This document shows, piece by piece, positions 25,201 through 33,611 of a stretch of 64,000 bases of DNA. The notes beneath the pieces are model-generated. The model was not told the DNA's origin and ran no database searches. It saw nothing but the letters and a program-made list of their open reading frames with translations. Both the position numbers and the translations under genes were made by a program. This stretch comes from Vreelandella massiliensis (GTDB taxonomy: Bacteria; Pseudomonadota; Gammaproteobacteria; Pseudomonadales; Halomonadaceae): the NCBI RefSeq assembly GCF_900155385.1, contig NZ_LT699744.1, forward strand, positions 792,012 to 856,011. The letters run 5' to 3'. Numbering within the stretch: position 1 is the first letter of the stretch; the number at the start of each line of letters is the position of its first letter.

Positions 25201-27967
25201 CGGGGTCGAGCCGGCGCGCCTGGACGCGCAGTATCCGCGGCCCGACGACCTCTATCTCCACCGGCGCCTGCGCGGTGGCGCGAGGCAGCACCAGTGGCTT
25301 GCGGGTGACCTCGCTTTCAAGGGTGGCAAAGCCCGCCGACTGCGTTACCTCAGCCGTTAGTGAGTGCCACTCAAACCCCTTATCTGAGTCCAGGGACCAG
25401 GCAAGCCAACGCTCCACCGCCGCTTCGCGGGCGGCCCTGCCGGGGGTTGCCAGGGCGGCGGCAATGTTGCGGGCCTGTTGCAGCCGGGAGAGAGCCTTTT
25501 GACCGGCGACGCCGGCCGCTTTCCAGTGCCTGGCGGCTTCTTCGTCGCGCCCTCTGCGGGCGGCTTGCTCACCGAGCAGATAGGCCCGGCGAGTGGGTGG
25601 CAGCGTTGCCAGCGCCTGGTCGGCTGCGATCGGCCACTCGGCGTCAAAGGCGGCAAGCGCGAGCCAGTTGGGCGCTTGGCCGAGCCTTGCCAGTACCAGC
25701 CCCAGCTGGGTCGCCCAGAGCGGCTCGCCGCTTTGGTGAAGGGCTTGGCCCAAAGGGTTGAGCAGGGTTGGATCCCCTTCCCGGAGAAAGCGTGCCGCGA
25801 GCAGACGGATCTGGCTGTTCCAGTCCTGGGTCGCCTGGTACTGCGTCAGAAGGTCTTGGGTGGCAAGCTCGCGCGCCTGTGAGTCCGCGCCCAGAAGAGC
25901 CGCCGCCTGGCGCTGCCTGAGAGCCGTGAAGTGCTCGTCCAGGGCCTTGAGGGCTTGCTGGGAGAGCCGGTAGGCTTCGGCATTTTGGCCGTAACCCAGG
26001 CTGCCGAGGGCTTCCATCACCTCAAGCCACTGCTCGTTGGCGGCGGCCTTGCGTGCGGCACCAAGCCGGGCCTCAAGCCGCACAGGGCTCGGCGGTGAGT
26101 TCTCTGGGTGGAGGTGATCAAGCCAGGCGGATTGCGCGGCGTGCAGTTCGCGCAGCAGCGGGTACCACTGATTGGCCAGGGCGCGCTCGGAGGAGATAAC
26201 GGTTGGCAATGGCCGGGAGGCGGGGTCCGCCACGGCCTGAAAGCGCTGGTGAAGGTGAGCCACCAGCGCCACGGGAGGCTGGCTTTCCAGAGCTTTCAGG
26301 TAGGCGCTTTCGTCCGCAACGAAGGGCTGGCTGGCGCGGTACTGCAGGGCGAGTTTAACGGGATGGCTCGCTTCCACCCGTACCCTGGCCACGTGCCTTG
26401 GCAGGTCGAGCTCGATACTCGCCACGGGCAGGTGGTGGCCCGGTTCGCGATGGGCAGCAAAGAGCCCCTCAAGCGTCGGGGGAATCCGCTTTTGCAGATG
26501 GGACAGCAGCGCCTCTTGGGGCGAGTCGACCTCAAGGCCGTCAGGGTCAAGCGCGAGCAGCCGGGCCGGTCCATCGTCATAGCGCACGCGCAGCGTGGCT
26601 CCGGAGGCTAAAAAAGGCGTTGCGACCGCCAGGCGCAGTCGTGAGGGGCCTTCACGTGGGGGGAGCGGGTAGCTTGTGGGGCTCGTCCCCAGGCTGACGA
26701 AGGCGCCCTTGGACATCTGATCGAAAATCCCGCTGCCTTGACGAGCATCCTGAAACGCATTGCTGAGAAAATAGCGGGGCGCATCGAGAAGCTCACCGGG
26801 GGCAACCGCGCTGAACCAGGCGGCCTTCGTGCGCGTCGGTTCGGCATCGGGGTAGAGGTTGCGAAAGAAGCGCTGGCGGAATTCGATGTTCGCGGCCAGG
26901 GCGTCAGCCACGGGGTCTCGCTGGGTACCGGGTGCCGGCGCCAGCCGGGCAAGCGCAAGGTCGGCGGCCCCTTCGAGGTGATTGCTGCGGGCCAGGGCGT
27001 CGATCTCGGCAAGGGGGTTGCCGTTATGGGCCAGGGGCGTGTTCAGCAGCTGTCGGGTGCGCGCCTCGACCGTCGGCTCGGGTGCGTTGCTTTCCAGAAA
27101 ATAGGCGTGCCGCTCGGCGTGCTCAAGGCTGATCAGCAAGGCGTTCCGAGCGCGCAGGCCAAGGCGGTGGCGCCCCTTCGGGATGACCAGATAGCGTCTT
27201 TCCATGTCGCCGTGAAGCAGGCAGCTGTCGGTGTCCCGGCGCTGGGCATTGGGGGTGAGCTGGGGGCGACGCGGATCGGTCGGCTGCCAGTCGCTGCCAT
27301 CCAGTTGCCACTCCAGGCCGGAGCGCGGTGGGTCGCTGTAGTATGCAGGAGCGCCCGGACGGCTTGCCAGCGCCAGTACCGCCGGCCCCTTAACCTCTCG
27401 ATAAACGGCGTTTTCAGCGGGCAGTTCATAAGCGGTCACCTGGCTGCCGTCCTCGTTGTATAAGCGGACCTTGGGCAGTGGCAGATCGAGCGGGCGGTAG
27501 GTATCGGGTGCGTCGATGGGGTCCGGTTCGGCGACTAGCAAGCGGCCATTGTTCGCCCCCTCCAGACGGGCGTAGCCGGCTTCCGACGCGTTGGCGATGT
27601 GAAACCACTCCCCCGACTCGGTGCCGGTTGTCCACGCCACCGCTTGCCAGAGACGGGCATCCCGGGAAAGCCAGAGCCGTGGCGGGCGGCTTTCATCCTC
27701 GCCCTGCCAGCGCAGATACCCAGGTGCCGGCACGGCGAAAAGCCCACTATTCGGTGTTTCCAGACCGGCTTTTTCAAGGATTACCGCCTCACGGGCGGGC
27801 CGCCAGATGAGCCGTTCGCCCTGGTGGTTGCGGTCGAGTGCATGCAGTGGGTCTGCCGAATAGACAGGGGGCAGTGCCAGGGCCAGAGCCGGTATCAGAA
27901 AGCCCAAAAGCAGCGGCAAGGCCACTAGGCATGTTTTTCGCAGGGTGGCTTGTGAGTGCAAGATCAT
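22205..27967 (-). CDS. Giant secreted protein, probable outer-membrane exporter with two SPOR domains
   Basis: Protein of 1920 aa with a signal peptide (cleavage after ALALA near residue 32). The N-terminal half is beta-rich, then comes an alpha-helical, TPR-like solenoid (about 600-900) rich in Ala/Leu/Gln. Residues about 1480-1750 look like an outer-membrane beta-barrel, with alternating aromatic strands such as QRWYLEGAVVS, AEAGMRYRHYL and LFLSLDWLRWG. Two tandem SPOR-type domains (HDVDRYLQV...FYRVQVG) end the protein. Helical repeat plus barrel recalls exopolysaccharide exporters such as PgaA and BcsC, with SPOR domains giving peptidoglycan contact. Start overlaps the upstream gene (ATGA). 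Export of the polymer is inferred from architecture and operon; no close family recognised. Confidence 0.65.
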   Translation of the reverse strand: MILHSQATLRKTCLVALPLLLGFLIPALALALPPVYSADPLHALDRNHQGERLIWRPAREAVILEKAGLETPNSGLFAVPAPGYLRWQGEDESRPPRLWLSRDARLWQAVAWTTGTESGEWFHIANASEAGYARLEGANNGRLLVAEPDPIDAPDTYRPLDLPLPKVRLYNEDGSQVTAYELPAENAVYREVKGPAVLALASRPGAPAYYSDPPRSGLEWQLDGSDWQPTDPRRPQLTPNAQRRDTDSCLLHGDMERRYLVIPKGRHRLGLRARNALLISLEHAERHAYFLESNAPEPTVEARTRQLLNTPLAHNGNPLAEIDALARSNHLEGAADLALARLAPAPGTQRDPVADALAANIEFRQRFFRNLYPDAEPTRTKAAWFSAVAPGELLDAPRYFLSNAFQDARQGSGIFDQMSKGAFVSLGTSPTSYPLPPREGPSRLRLAVATPFLASGATLRVRYDDGPARLLALDPDGLEVDSPQEALLSHLQKRIPPTLEGLFAAHREPGHHLPVASIELDLPRHVARVRVEASHPVKLALQYRASQPFVADESAYLKALESQPPVALVAHLHQRFQAVADPASRPLPTVISSERALANQWYPLLRELHAAQSAWLDHLHPENSPPSPVRLEARLGAARKAAANEQWLEVMEALGSLGYGQNAEAYRLSQQALKALDEHFTALRQRQAAALLGADSQARELATQDLLTQYQATQDWNSQIRLLAARFLREGDPTLLNPLGQALHQSGEPLWATQLGLVLARLGQAPNWLALAAFDAEWPIAADQALATLPPTRRAYLLGEQAARRGRDEEAARHWKAAGVAGQKALSRLQQARNIAAALATPGRAAREAAVERWLAWSLDSDKGFEWHSLTAEVTQSAGFATLESEVTRKPLVLPRATAQAPVEIEVVGPRILRVQARRLDPDNSPEDLDWLVAEIAGERRLHPLPAQPINPYLAPLAGQPTTSIADDVLLRIPPGLQRLRLQPQTHAHLFQIDQWQPKSRWAILPPVMPLALRALLSPAGSFQAPSGDTRQRPDYRLISDCRAVPLPVLPAESLYTHGLIDAGGLEPAATPALAHSLAGLRFPARPVEPPGWPPGSHAVALETPLPSPADPVPDAEQTHARAMTLLWEMQQKPQRHDELAARIARLTKPYTHLPALRDIRDKALEGLSWQLQPTSLENAGVLPLPFEKQWQAPFSRVRKALLDETNDAFFLHGRDTRGLTFDYPQPVALTLALEQKALPYNRRIPATVMVQIDDSPPRRVTLDEPRARLPLSFDEGVHALRLWLEEPAQQQFVSARLRRTDAPLSPLEEEAASDRLYHIASPSQPVRFQLKGPAWVRIEQWRPGGTPPRYRYIEPGLQTLVLSATDKDRYYRLYALREAPESPPLASRTRQETLAAPAEGPKAPELPTPLAWQAHDSQEPGATPGSPGFYLHIDKRLAGSDDAITSVQDSGSIEGGLRYRKRLDHPLGLNDTSIYSQSDLFLRHLEGGQSLFGARQWLDIYPAQRPWTLQLYGEAQVQPGSISGVDDRLWSAQLQTRLAREYELSPTLDHEPELVLDQHWLSLDSVPASALDNIDPDIFTPYTADHRRSLSLGDRLTWWPWRDQRWYLEGAVVSNEDLNLLSPDHWRLEAAAGQLFGPLAAEAGMRYRHYLADDDRESSLDRSDLFLSLDWLRWGKDSNALALGAEVSYDIQREATRWQLNFSLDDNQGRLSPFMRPDEMNFVNLRRAQQRSHVDTNRLTPLYVSDATTADRAAPPPASHDVDRYLQVVALSTQASALALRERLDRQLGAPTRLVNRGGFYRVQVGANAQDVEALRQQLTAMGFADTFMVAIPSTSRETRGTAIPHDVDRYLQVMALSTEAAALELQTKIDRKLDAPTRLVDGGGVYRVQVGTNAQGVETLRQRLSAMGLTDTFMVQRD
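22207..22688 (-). repeat. Tandem SPOR-coding repeat (258-bp period)
   Basis: Two in-frame copies of an 80-residue SPOR-type unit lie at about 22465-22688 and 22207-22430, offset by 258 bp (86 codons), for example TAGCGATCCA at 22671 against TAGCGGTCCA at 22413. Protein units share HDVDRYLQV-ALST, a linker APTRLV-GG, YRVQVG-NAQ and a closing MG--DTFMV. The copies differ at several positions, so the duplication is not brand new. Confidence 0.8.
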
Positions 27968-30420
27968 GGGCTCTGCTCGGTGAAGGTTTGGATGCGCTTG
28001 TATTCGCCGGGGAGGATCTCGTAGACGACGAGGTAACCAGGGCCGCCGCTTTCTCGGGTGAACGTCAGCTCAAAAGGCCCCTCGGGAAGATCCTCGCCCA
28101 GCTCAAAGAGCAGCATCTGTCCGTCAGCGACGTCTTCGCTCTGGTGATCAAGCACATAGCCCTGCGGACGCGTCGCGCCCTCGGGTCTGATGATGTAGCG
28201 CTGCTCTGTGTTTGTCCAGGCGGTTACCGGGCCCGAGGCAAGACGACCGGCGTTGAGGCGGGCGTGAATCACGCTGGGCCGGTTCGGCTGAGTGCGGTAG
28301 AAACGCGCCCCGATGAGCCGCGACGCTTCGGGGTGGGCCGGCAGGGTGAAGTGCAGCGGCTGGTCCTTCAGGCGGTAGCCTAGGCGCCGGATGTAGCCCT
28401 CTTCATTGGGATAGCGATAGTTCAAAAGCCACTCGCCGGCACTGCTTGAGTCGAGCGCGATGCTCTGTCTGCCGGTTGCCGTACTTGGCAGAAGAAGACT
28501 TCCGCGCCTGCCGCTCAAAAGGTGCTCGCGCCTCTGGCCACCCAGACGGACGCTCAGGCGGAAGGGCTCGGCCGAGTCGCGCAGATAGATCAGCTCGGGC
28601 TCGATTCGGTGATCGGCGAGGGGTGTTTCAAAGACAACGGAGGCCTCGATGGCGTGCTTTGGGCTTCCACTGCCTTCGTTTCCACGGTCTTCCGCCAGCG
28701 GCTGAAAATAGACCGGCAACCCTTGGGGGCGAAGCTGCGCTAGGTTCTCTGCCGGCAGCAGCAGTCGTGCGCCATGGGCGCCACGCTGAGGTTCCAGGCC
28801 CTCCCACGCATAGTCACCGGCAAGAAGTGCCGGATTGCGCTCGGGCGGGCTTGACTGCAGATGTAGCACCACGCTCTGGGTAGTGGCCGTTCCGGCCGGC
28901 AGGGGGTCGAGCAGAAACCATCGCGGCCGTGGAGACGCGTCCCCCTTCCAGGGATAGTAGTCCTCGGGCACACGCCTTGTATGCGCCAGGTCCGGCGGGC
29001 GGGTATAGGCGCTCACGAGAACCGAGTCATCGCTTGTGATCTCGACCCGGCTGACCTGGGGGGAGAGGCGAAAGAAGAAGCTTGCCGGTTGCGAGGTGTC
29101 GGCAATGGCCGGCGTCGAGGCCACCCGATCGAAGGCCGAAGGCGGCAGGCTGGGCGTCAGCTCGCCTTGCTCGAGAAGCTTATCTTGGGCGTCGTAGAAA
29201 CGGTAGGTGGCTTCAGTAGGGGTCTGAGCCGGCAGCGGCACCCCCTGACCAAAAGCGCGCAGGTCCAGCCGCAGGGGCGTGCGGTGGTGTTCATTCGGCG
29301 TTAGCCGGTAATTGACTCCCCCTTGTCCGGCCTGATGGGCGCGCAGATAGAGGGGCTCGGGCAGGGCGCTGGTGTGGGGGCTCTCAGCCGGAAAGATGTC
29401 GAGAAGCCCGGGCCTGTTTGACTGCACAAGCACAAGGCCCTTTTCGAAGTGCCGCGGCATACGACCGAGTGCTCGTGGCAGCTCAAGGGATTCAAGGCGG
29501 GCGGGTTCAAGCTCCTCGGTCAGTTGGTGAAACGTCAGCCGCAAGGGGGCGCCGCCGTTTTCCAGATCCCTGAATTGAACCACGTAGTCGCCGCTGGCTG
29601 GGATGGGGACAACACCAAAACGCTTGCGATCGATATAGCGTCCGGGCGCCTGAACGGTCAGTGCCGGGTCGACGGTGGATTCAAGCCCTTCGACGCTGAA
29701 AAGCCGCCCTTGTGGCGGGCGGGTGCCCAGGGGTGCCGTGGGTCGCCAGCGGGTCTGCAGCAGGTGGCGTTTCTCCTGTTCGCTCAAGAGCACCGGTGGC
29801 GCGATGATTGCCTCGGAAAGGCGCTCACGCTCTGCCTGGGCCAGGCGCTCCCACTCCACCGCTGCTTCTCTCGGGCTCTGGCGCTCTTCACGGTAGAAGC
29901 GCAGGGCCAGGTTGCGCAGTGGTTCTGTCAAAGGCTCGGCGCGTAGCTTCAGGTAGGCGGCGTCGGGCAACGCCTTGAGGTTTAAGTTGAAGGCCTGCCC
30001 ACTGGCCACCGATAGCTCTTGCTCGGCGTAGAGGTAGGGCGGCACCGGCGTTCCCGCCTTTTCCAGACGTGGCGGCAACCGGGTTTCATGGGTGTATCGG
30101 CCTCTTTTCAGTAATCGGCGCTTGTCATCCAGCACCTCGTAGACCAGGGTATAGCGCAGCTCCGCCTCTCTGGGGGTGTCCGGCGCGACGCCTGCGTGGG
30201 TCAGCAGGCGCACTTGGCTAGGCCGATTGATAAGAGGAAAGGTGAGCCATTCATCCCCAGAGAGAAAATAGACTCGGGTGGTATGGGTCTCAAGGTCCAG
30301 CGTTTTTACGAGCGCGGGCAAGCTGGTGGGTAGTTGCCAGAAAGGGCGCAGGGCGTGATACCCCGCGACGAGTAGCGCCGAGAGCAGTGCCAGCAGAAAA
30401 ATCCGGCCTATCCACCTCAT
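27964..30420 (-). CDS. Membrane-anchored periplasmic protein of polymer locus
   Basis: Protein of 818 aa with one N-terminal membrane helix (about residues 6-24) and no other, so the rest should lie in the periplasm. The body is beta-rich with many short strands and Pro/Arg/Gly turns, and shows no catalytic motif I can name. Its style resembles the N-terminal half of the 1920-residue protein that follows, including repeated -RYYIRPEG- and -RFYRT- strands, which suggests related carbohydrate- or polymer-binding beta-sandwich units. Both ends overlap neighbours by ATGA, so it is translated together with the CapC-like protein and the exporter. A periplasmic bridge between ligase complex and outer membrane is inferred. 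It does not resemble CapA/PgsA, the third protein of known poly-gamma-glutamate systems. Confidence 0.6.
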   Translation of the reverse strand: MRWIGRIFLLALLSALLVAGYHALRPFWQLPTSLPALVKTLDLETHTTRVYFLSGDEWLTFPLINRPSQVRLLTHAGVAPDTPREAELRYTLVYEVLDDKRRLLKRGRYTHETRLPPRLEKAGTPVPPYLYAEQELSVASGQAFNLNLKALPDAAYLKLRAEPLTEPLRNLALRFYREERQSPREAAVEWERLAQAERERLSEAIIAPPVLLSEQEKRHLLQTRWRPTAPLGTRPPQGRLFSVEGLESTVDPALTVQAPGRYIDRKRFGVVPIPASGDYVVQFRDLENGGAPLRLTFHQLTEELEPARLESLELPRALGRMPRHFEKGLVLVQSNRPGLLDIFPAESPHTSALPEPLYLRAHQAGQGGVNYRLTPNEHHRTPLRLDLRAFGQGVPLPAQTPTEATYRFYDAQDKLLEQGELTPSLPPSAFDRVASTPAIADTSQPASFFFRLSPQVSRVEITSDDSVLVSAYTRPPDLAHTRRVPEDYYPWKGDASPRPRWFLLDPLPAGTATTQSVVLHLQSSPPERNPALLAGDYAWEGLEPQRGAHGARLLLPAENLAQLRPQGLPVYFQPLAEDRGNEGSGSPKHAIEASVVFETPLADHRIEPELIYLRDSAEPFRLSVRLGGQRREHLLSGRRGSLLLPSTATGRQSIALDSSSAGEWLLNYRYPNEEGYIRRLGYRLKDQPLHFTLPAHPEASRLIGARFYRTQPNRPSVIHARLNAGRLASGPVTAWTNTEQRYIIRPEGATRPQGYVLDHQSEDVADGQMLLFELGEDLPEGPFELTFTRESGGPGYLVVYEILPGEYKRIQTFTEQSP

Positions 30421-33400
30421 CGCGGCCCTCCTGTGTCCCTCTCGCCTGATGAATGCAGCAGGAAGGCGCGGCTGGCGGCAAAGGCCTCAAGCCTTGTTGC
30501 CAGGTTATCGTCGGTCTTGAACGTCAGCGTTTTCTGGCTAATGGGCGCCAGATTGGCTAAGGCTAAGAGATGCTCACCATCCGTTGTGATAAGGAGAAAG
30601 GCCTGATCGGTATCCGGTGTCAGTAGGCGGGTGAGGCGGTAGCCTGGCATCTGTTGCAGCTGGCGCAGAGCCATGATGTCGCCGGTTAGGTGGTAGCGAA
30701 AGAGCAGGGCGCGCATGGCCGTCGGTAGCGACTGGCTGGCAACGCCGCGCACCGTTGCCTGCTCGGCGAGAGGTGCTTTTACGGTCTCGATGCCCAGTGC
30801 CTGAAATTGGGCCTTTTGCTGGCGCCTTTGGGATTGCGGGGCGAAGGCATCGCGTGCCTGGGACGTCAGCCAGAGGCTGGCAAACTGCTTGTTGCGTGTG
30901 GCGTCAAGGTATTGCGCCTGGGCATTGAAGCCTACCTCGTAGCCGGCGGTGCTTGCCTCGCCTTGCCTTTCCTTGAGCTTAAGTCCCAGTGTCGAAAGCC
31001 CGGATTCAAGCTCACGGCCCAGTGGCGTGCTGGAAAGCAGCGGCTCTCCTGTCACGGCAACGCCACTGGCCAGTGCCACAAGGCCCGGCTGGGAAAGAGC
31101 GGGCAGGTTTTCCATGCCCCGTACCTGGCTGATCATAAGCGGGGCATCACCGGCCTCGCGCACCAGCGTCTGATGCACCTGGTTGAATAGATGCAGTGGC
31201 GGTGTGGGATCGAGCGCATCAAGCTGGCCCGCGGGGTTGGGGAAGGGGTGCCGGCCGGCGATTAAAAGCGCCTTCGCCTTGAGCTGCCGGAAAAGGGCCA
31301 CGCCGGCTTCCAGCGTATGCTGCTCGAAGAAGGGCCTTGGTACCTCGACCAGCTGCGCCTGCGACTCACCCACGCGGAAAATATAGGTGCCCCATGGGGG
31401 GCGGCTGTTTCTGTTGGCTGCTTCAAGCACGAGAAATGACGCATCAGACGTTGCAAAGCGAATAAGGCAGTAACCCACCCCCCGGGCCAGGCTATCGAGG
31501 TAGGCCAGCTCTTGTTGGCCGGCTCTTGAGTCAAACGCGGGATGCTCGATCAGCTTGAGCAGCGGCGTCAGCACTTCCCGGTCGAAATACAGCAAAGTGG
31601 CGAGGCCCGGCTCGATGAAAGTGGGCTGGCCAACGTTGCGAAGCCGTACGGCCCGATCGATCAAGTAGGCGTGAAGCGAGCCTTGGCGTTCTCGTCGGCC
31701 AGCCTCCGGTTGAGCGTTGTGCTCGATAAGCGAAAGGGCAGTGTTTCTCGACAGCAAAAGCTCGGCAAAGCCGCCGGCTGTGGACTCGCGCTGGATGTTG
31801 TGGTCCCGAGGGCTCTCCCATCTCAGGTTCACACGACCAAGCACCTCCTCCATGGGAGTTAGCTTGAGATCCGCCGGGAGCTTCTGTTTTACCCGCAGGG
31901 CGGTTTCATGGTGGGTGGAAGTGAGGCGTAGCTGCAGGCTGTTTCCCGGACTCATGTGGCGATGAAAACGGTGAAAGAGAGTGTCGGGATGTCGTGTCGC
32001 ATCGATGGCGCCTTGCGCGGGGGAGCGTAGCGTGATTCCGCCGATGGCAAGCGCTGCCGCCTTTTGTTGATGAAAAAGCGCAAGACCGGCATCAGCGGCA
32101 CCGAGTTCACCGCCATCCGGTACTTGGATCACAAGCTCGCTCTGGGTACGGGTGTCGATGACATAGGTGCCGAAGCCTCTTGGCAGCGTGTTTTCCCGCA
32201 GTACGAGGTAGCGGTCTTCCAAAACCCGTAGGTCGTAGTCGAGCTTGCCAAGCATCAAGCGCGCACGCTGCAGGTGGCGGGGGCTTCTGTTGCGGCGAAA
32301 ATCTTGCAGGGTAGAAAGGGCGTCTTCAAACAGCGTCAGCTGCTGAGACGTCGGCAGAGGCGTCGTTTCACGCTCGATGCTGGCGTATTCCAGGATCCGC
32401 TGGCGCAGCATGAAGGATTCAAGCGTGGTGTCGCCTATCATGGGGGTGGGCGAGACGGGCGCCTTCGGCTCATCCATCAGTTTGAGCGGCAGAAGGCTCA
32501 GGGCAAAGCCGAAAAAGCTTGCCAGGATCACCGCGACAAGTGAGGTCTGAAGGGTTGCCCGGGTGACGAGAATGCCGATGTCCTTGTCGTGGATCTTAAT
32601 CGCCAGTAGGGCGGAAATCAGGTAGCCAAAGGCGAAGTAGCTCCTGGCGTCGATTTCAGGAGCCCACTCGTTTAGCGCATGGCCGAGAAGCAGCTTGTAG
32701 ACGAGCCCCAGGGTGAAGAATAGGAAAAGCTTGCGGGCGCCAGTGAGAGTGGCAAGCGAAAGCCAGGGCAGCTTGAACAGCAATTTCACCATCAAGAGCA
32801 GCACCGCCACTTCTATAAAGGTAAACGCCAAAGAAACCGGCTGATACCACTGCAGCGCTAGCAGGGAGGGGATGATGATGCCGTTGAACTCCCAGGCGTA
32901 ATGCAGGTTCATGCGCGAGGCAATCAAGGCCGTAGTCAGAAGGATGATGTAGGCCTTGGGGCTATCGAAGATGGAGCTTGCGATATCCTCGTAGAGATAG
33001 GCGAGGTTACCCAGCGAGAAGTTGGTAAGCGCCATCAGCCCGAAGCGCACCAGCACAAAGGTGAGAAAGAGCGTAACCAGAAGCCAAAGGGAGCCGCGCA
33101 CCAGGCCCGGCTTCCAGAAATTGTGGGCGATGAGGGCGACGATGATCAGCCCGAAGCTGTGCAACTGGTTTTCATAATCGAACCGCAGGCCGAAGTGCTG
33201 ATTGGCGTAGGCGCCTATATCGGGAAGCAAAAAGCCGTCGAACACCACGCGCACGGCAACGCTTGCCAGCAGAATGGCGAAGAAGCGCTCGCGACCGAAG
33301 AAGTGGGCAAGCCCCAAATAGCGTCCGCCCAGAGCGGAAATACTCCAAACCAGCAGGTAGGTGACGATGCCCTCGGCGATGATCACCGCCACGTTCCAGG

Positions 33401-33575
33401 GGCGAAACAGCAGCAGGGGGACCAGATAGCCGGGTACCACCAGGCCGGCAAGACTCCAACCCAGACGCAGGTTGAAGAAAGCCACTACCCCAACACCTAC
33501 CCAGACGGTGGTGATAACGGAGCTTGCTAGGCTTCCCTCGGGGAATATCGGCAGGACCGGGAGCTCCCAGCTCAT
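30417..33575 (-). CDS. CapC/PgsC-like polytopic membrane protein with large C-terminal domain
   Basis: Protein of 1052 aa. The first 360 residues hold about ten membrane helices arranged as two CapC-like units. The first has AGLVVPGYLVPLL near residue 40, then an alternating helix pair, then FGRERFFAILLASVAVRVVFD, in the same order as in PgsC (GLVVPGYL...GRRKFAA). The second has NGIIIPSLLAL near 220 followed by TGARKLFLF. PgsC alone is about 150 aa, so this is a duplicated form. The remaining 690 residues are soluble and unrecognised, with repeated segments of mixed alpha/beta pattern (GVALFRQLKAKALLIAG, AGLALFHQQKAAALAIGG). Expected to work with the CapB-like ligase in the inner membrane. 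Overlaps the next gene by ATGA. Confidence 0.78.
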   Translation of the reverse strand: MSWELPVLPIFPEGSLASSVITTVWVGVGVVAFFNLRLGWSLAGLVVPGYLVPLLLFRPWNVAVIIAEGIVTYLLVWSISALGGRYLGLAHFFGRERFFAILLASVAVRVVFDGFLLPDIGAYANQHFGLRFDYENQLHSFGLIIVALIAHNFWKPGLVRGSLWLLVTLFLTFVLVRFGLMALTNFSLGNLAYLYEDIASSIFDSPKAYIILLTTALIASRMNLHYAWEFNGIIIPSLLALQWYQPVSLAFTFIEVAVLLLMVKLLFKLPWLSLATLTGARKLFLFFTLGLVYKLLLGHALNEWAPEIDARSYFAFGYLISALLAIKIHDKDIGILVTRATLQTSLVAVILASFFGFALSLLPLKLMDEPKAPVSPTPMIGDTTLESFMLRQRILEYASIERETTPLPTSQQLTLFEDALSTLQDFRRNRSPRHLQRARLMLGKLDYDLRVLEDRYLVLRENTLPRGFGTYVIDTRTQSELVIQVPDGGELGAADAGLALFHQQKAAALAIGGITLRSPAQGAIDATRHPDTLFHRFHRHMSPGNSLQLRLTSTHHETALRVKQKLPADLKLTPMEEVLGRVNLRWESPRDHNIQRESTAGGFAELLLSRNTALSLIEHNAQPEAGRRERQGSLHAYLIDRAVRLRNVGQPTFIEPGLATLLYFDREVLTPLLKLIEHPAFDSRAGQQELAYLDSLARGVGYCLIRFATSDASFLVLEAANRNSRPPWGTYIFRVGESQAQLVEVPRPFFEQHTLEAGVALFRQLKAKALLIAGRHPFPNPAGQLDALDPTPPLHLFNQVHQTLVREAGDAPLMISQVRGMENLPALSQPGLVALASGVAVTGEPLLSSTPLGRELESGLSTLGLKLKERQGEASTAGYEVGFNAQAQYLDATRNKQFASLWLTSQARDAFAPQSQRRQQKAQFQALGIETVKAPLAEQATVRGVASQSLPTAMRALLFRYHLTGDIMALRQLQQMPGYRLTRLLTPDTDQAFLLITTDGEHLLALANLAPISQKTLTFKTDDNLATRLEAFAASRAFLLHSSGERDTGGPR

Positions 33576-33611
33576 CGGGACAGGCTCCGGCGGCTCGGGT
33601 AGCGACGGCTA

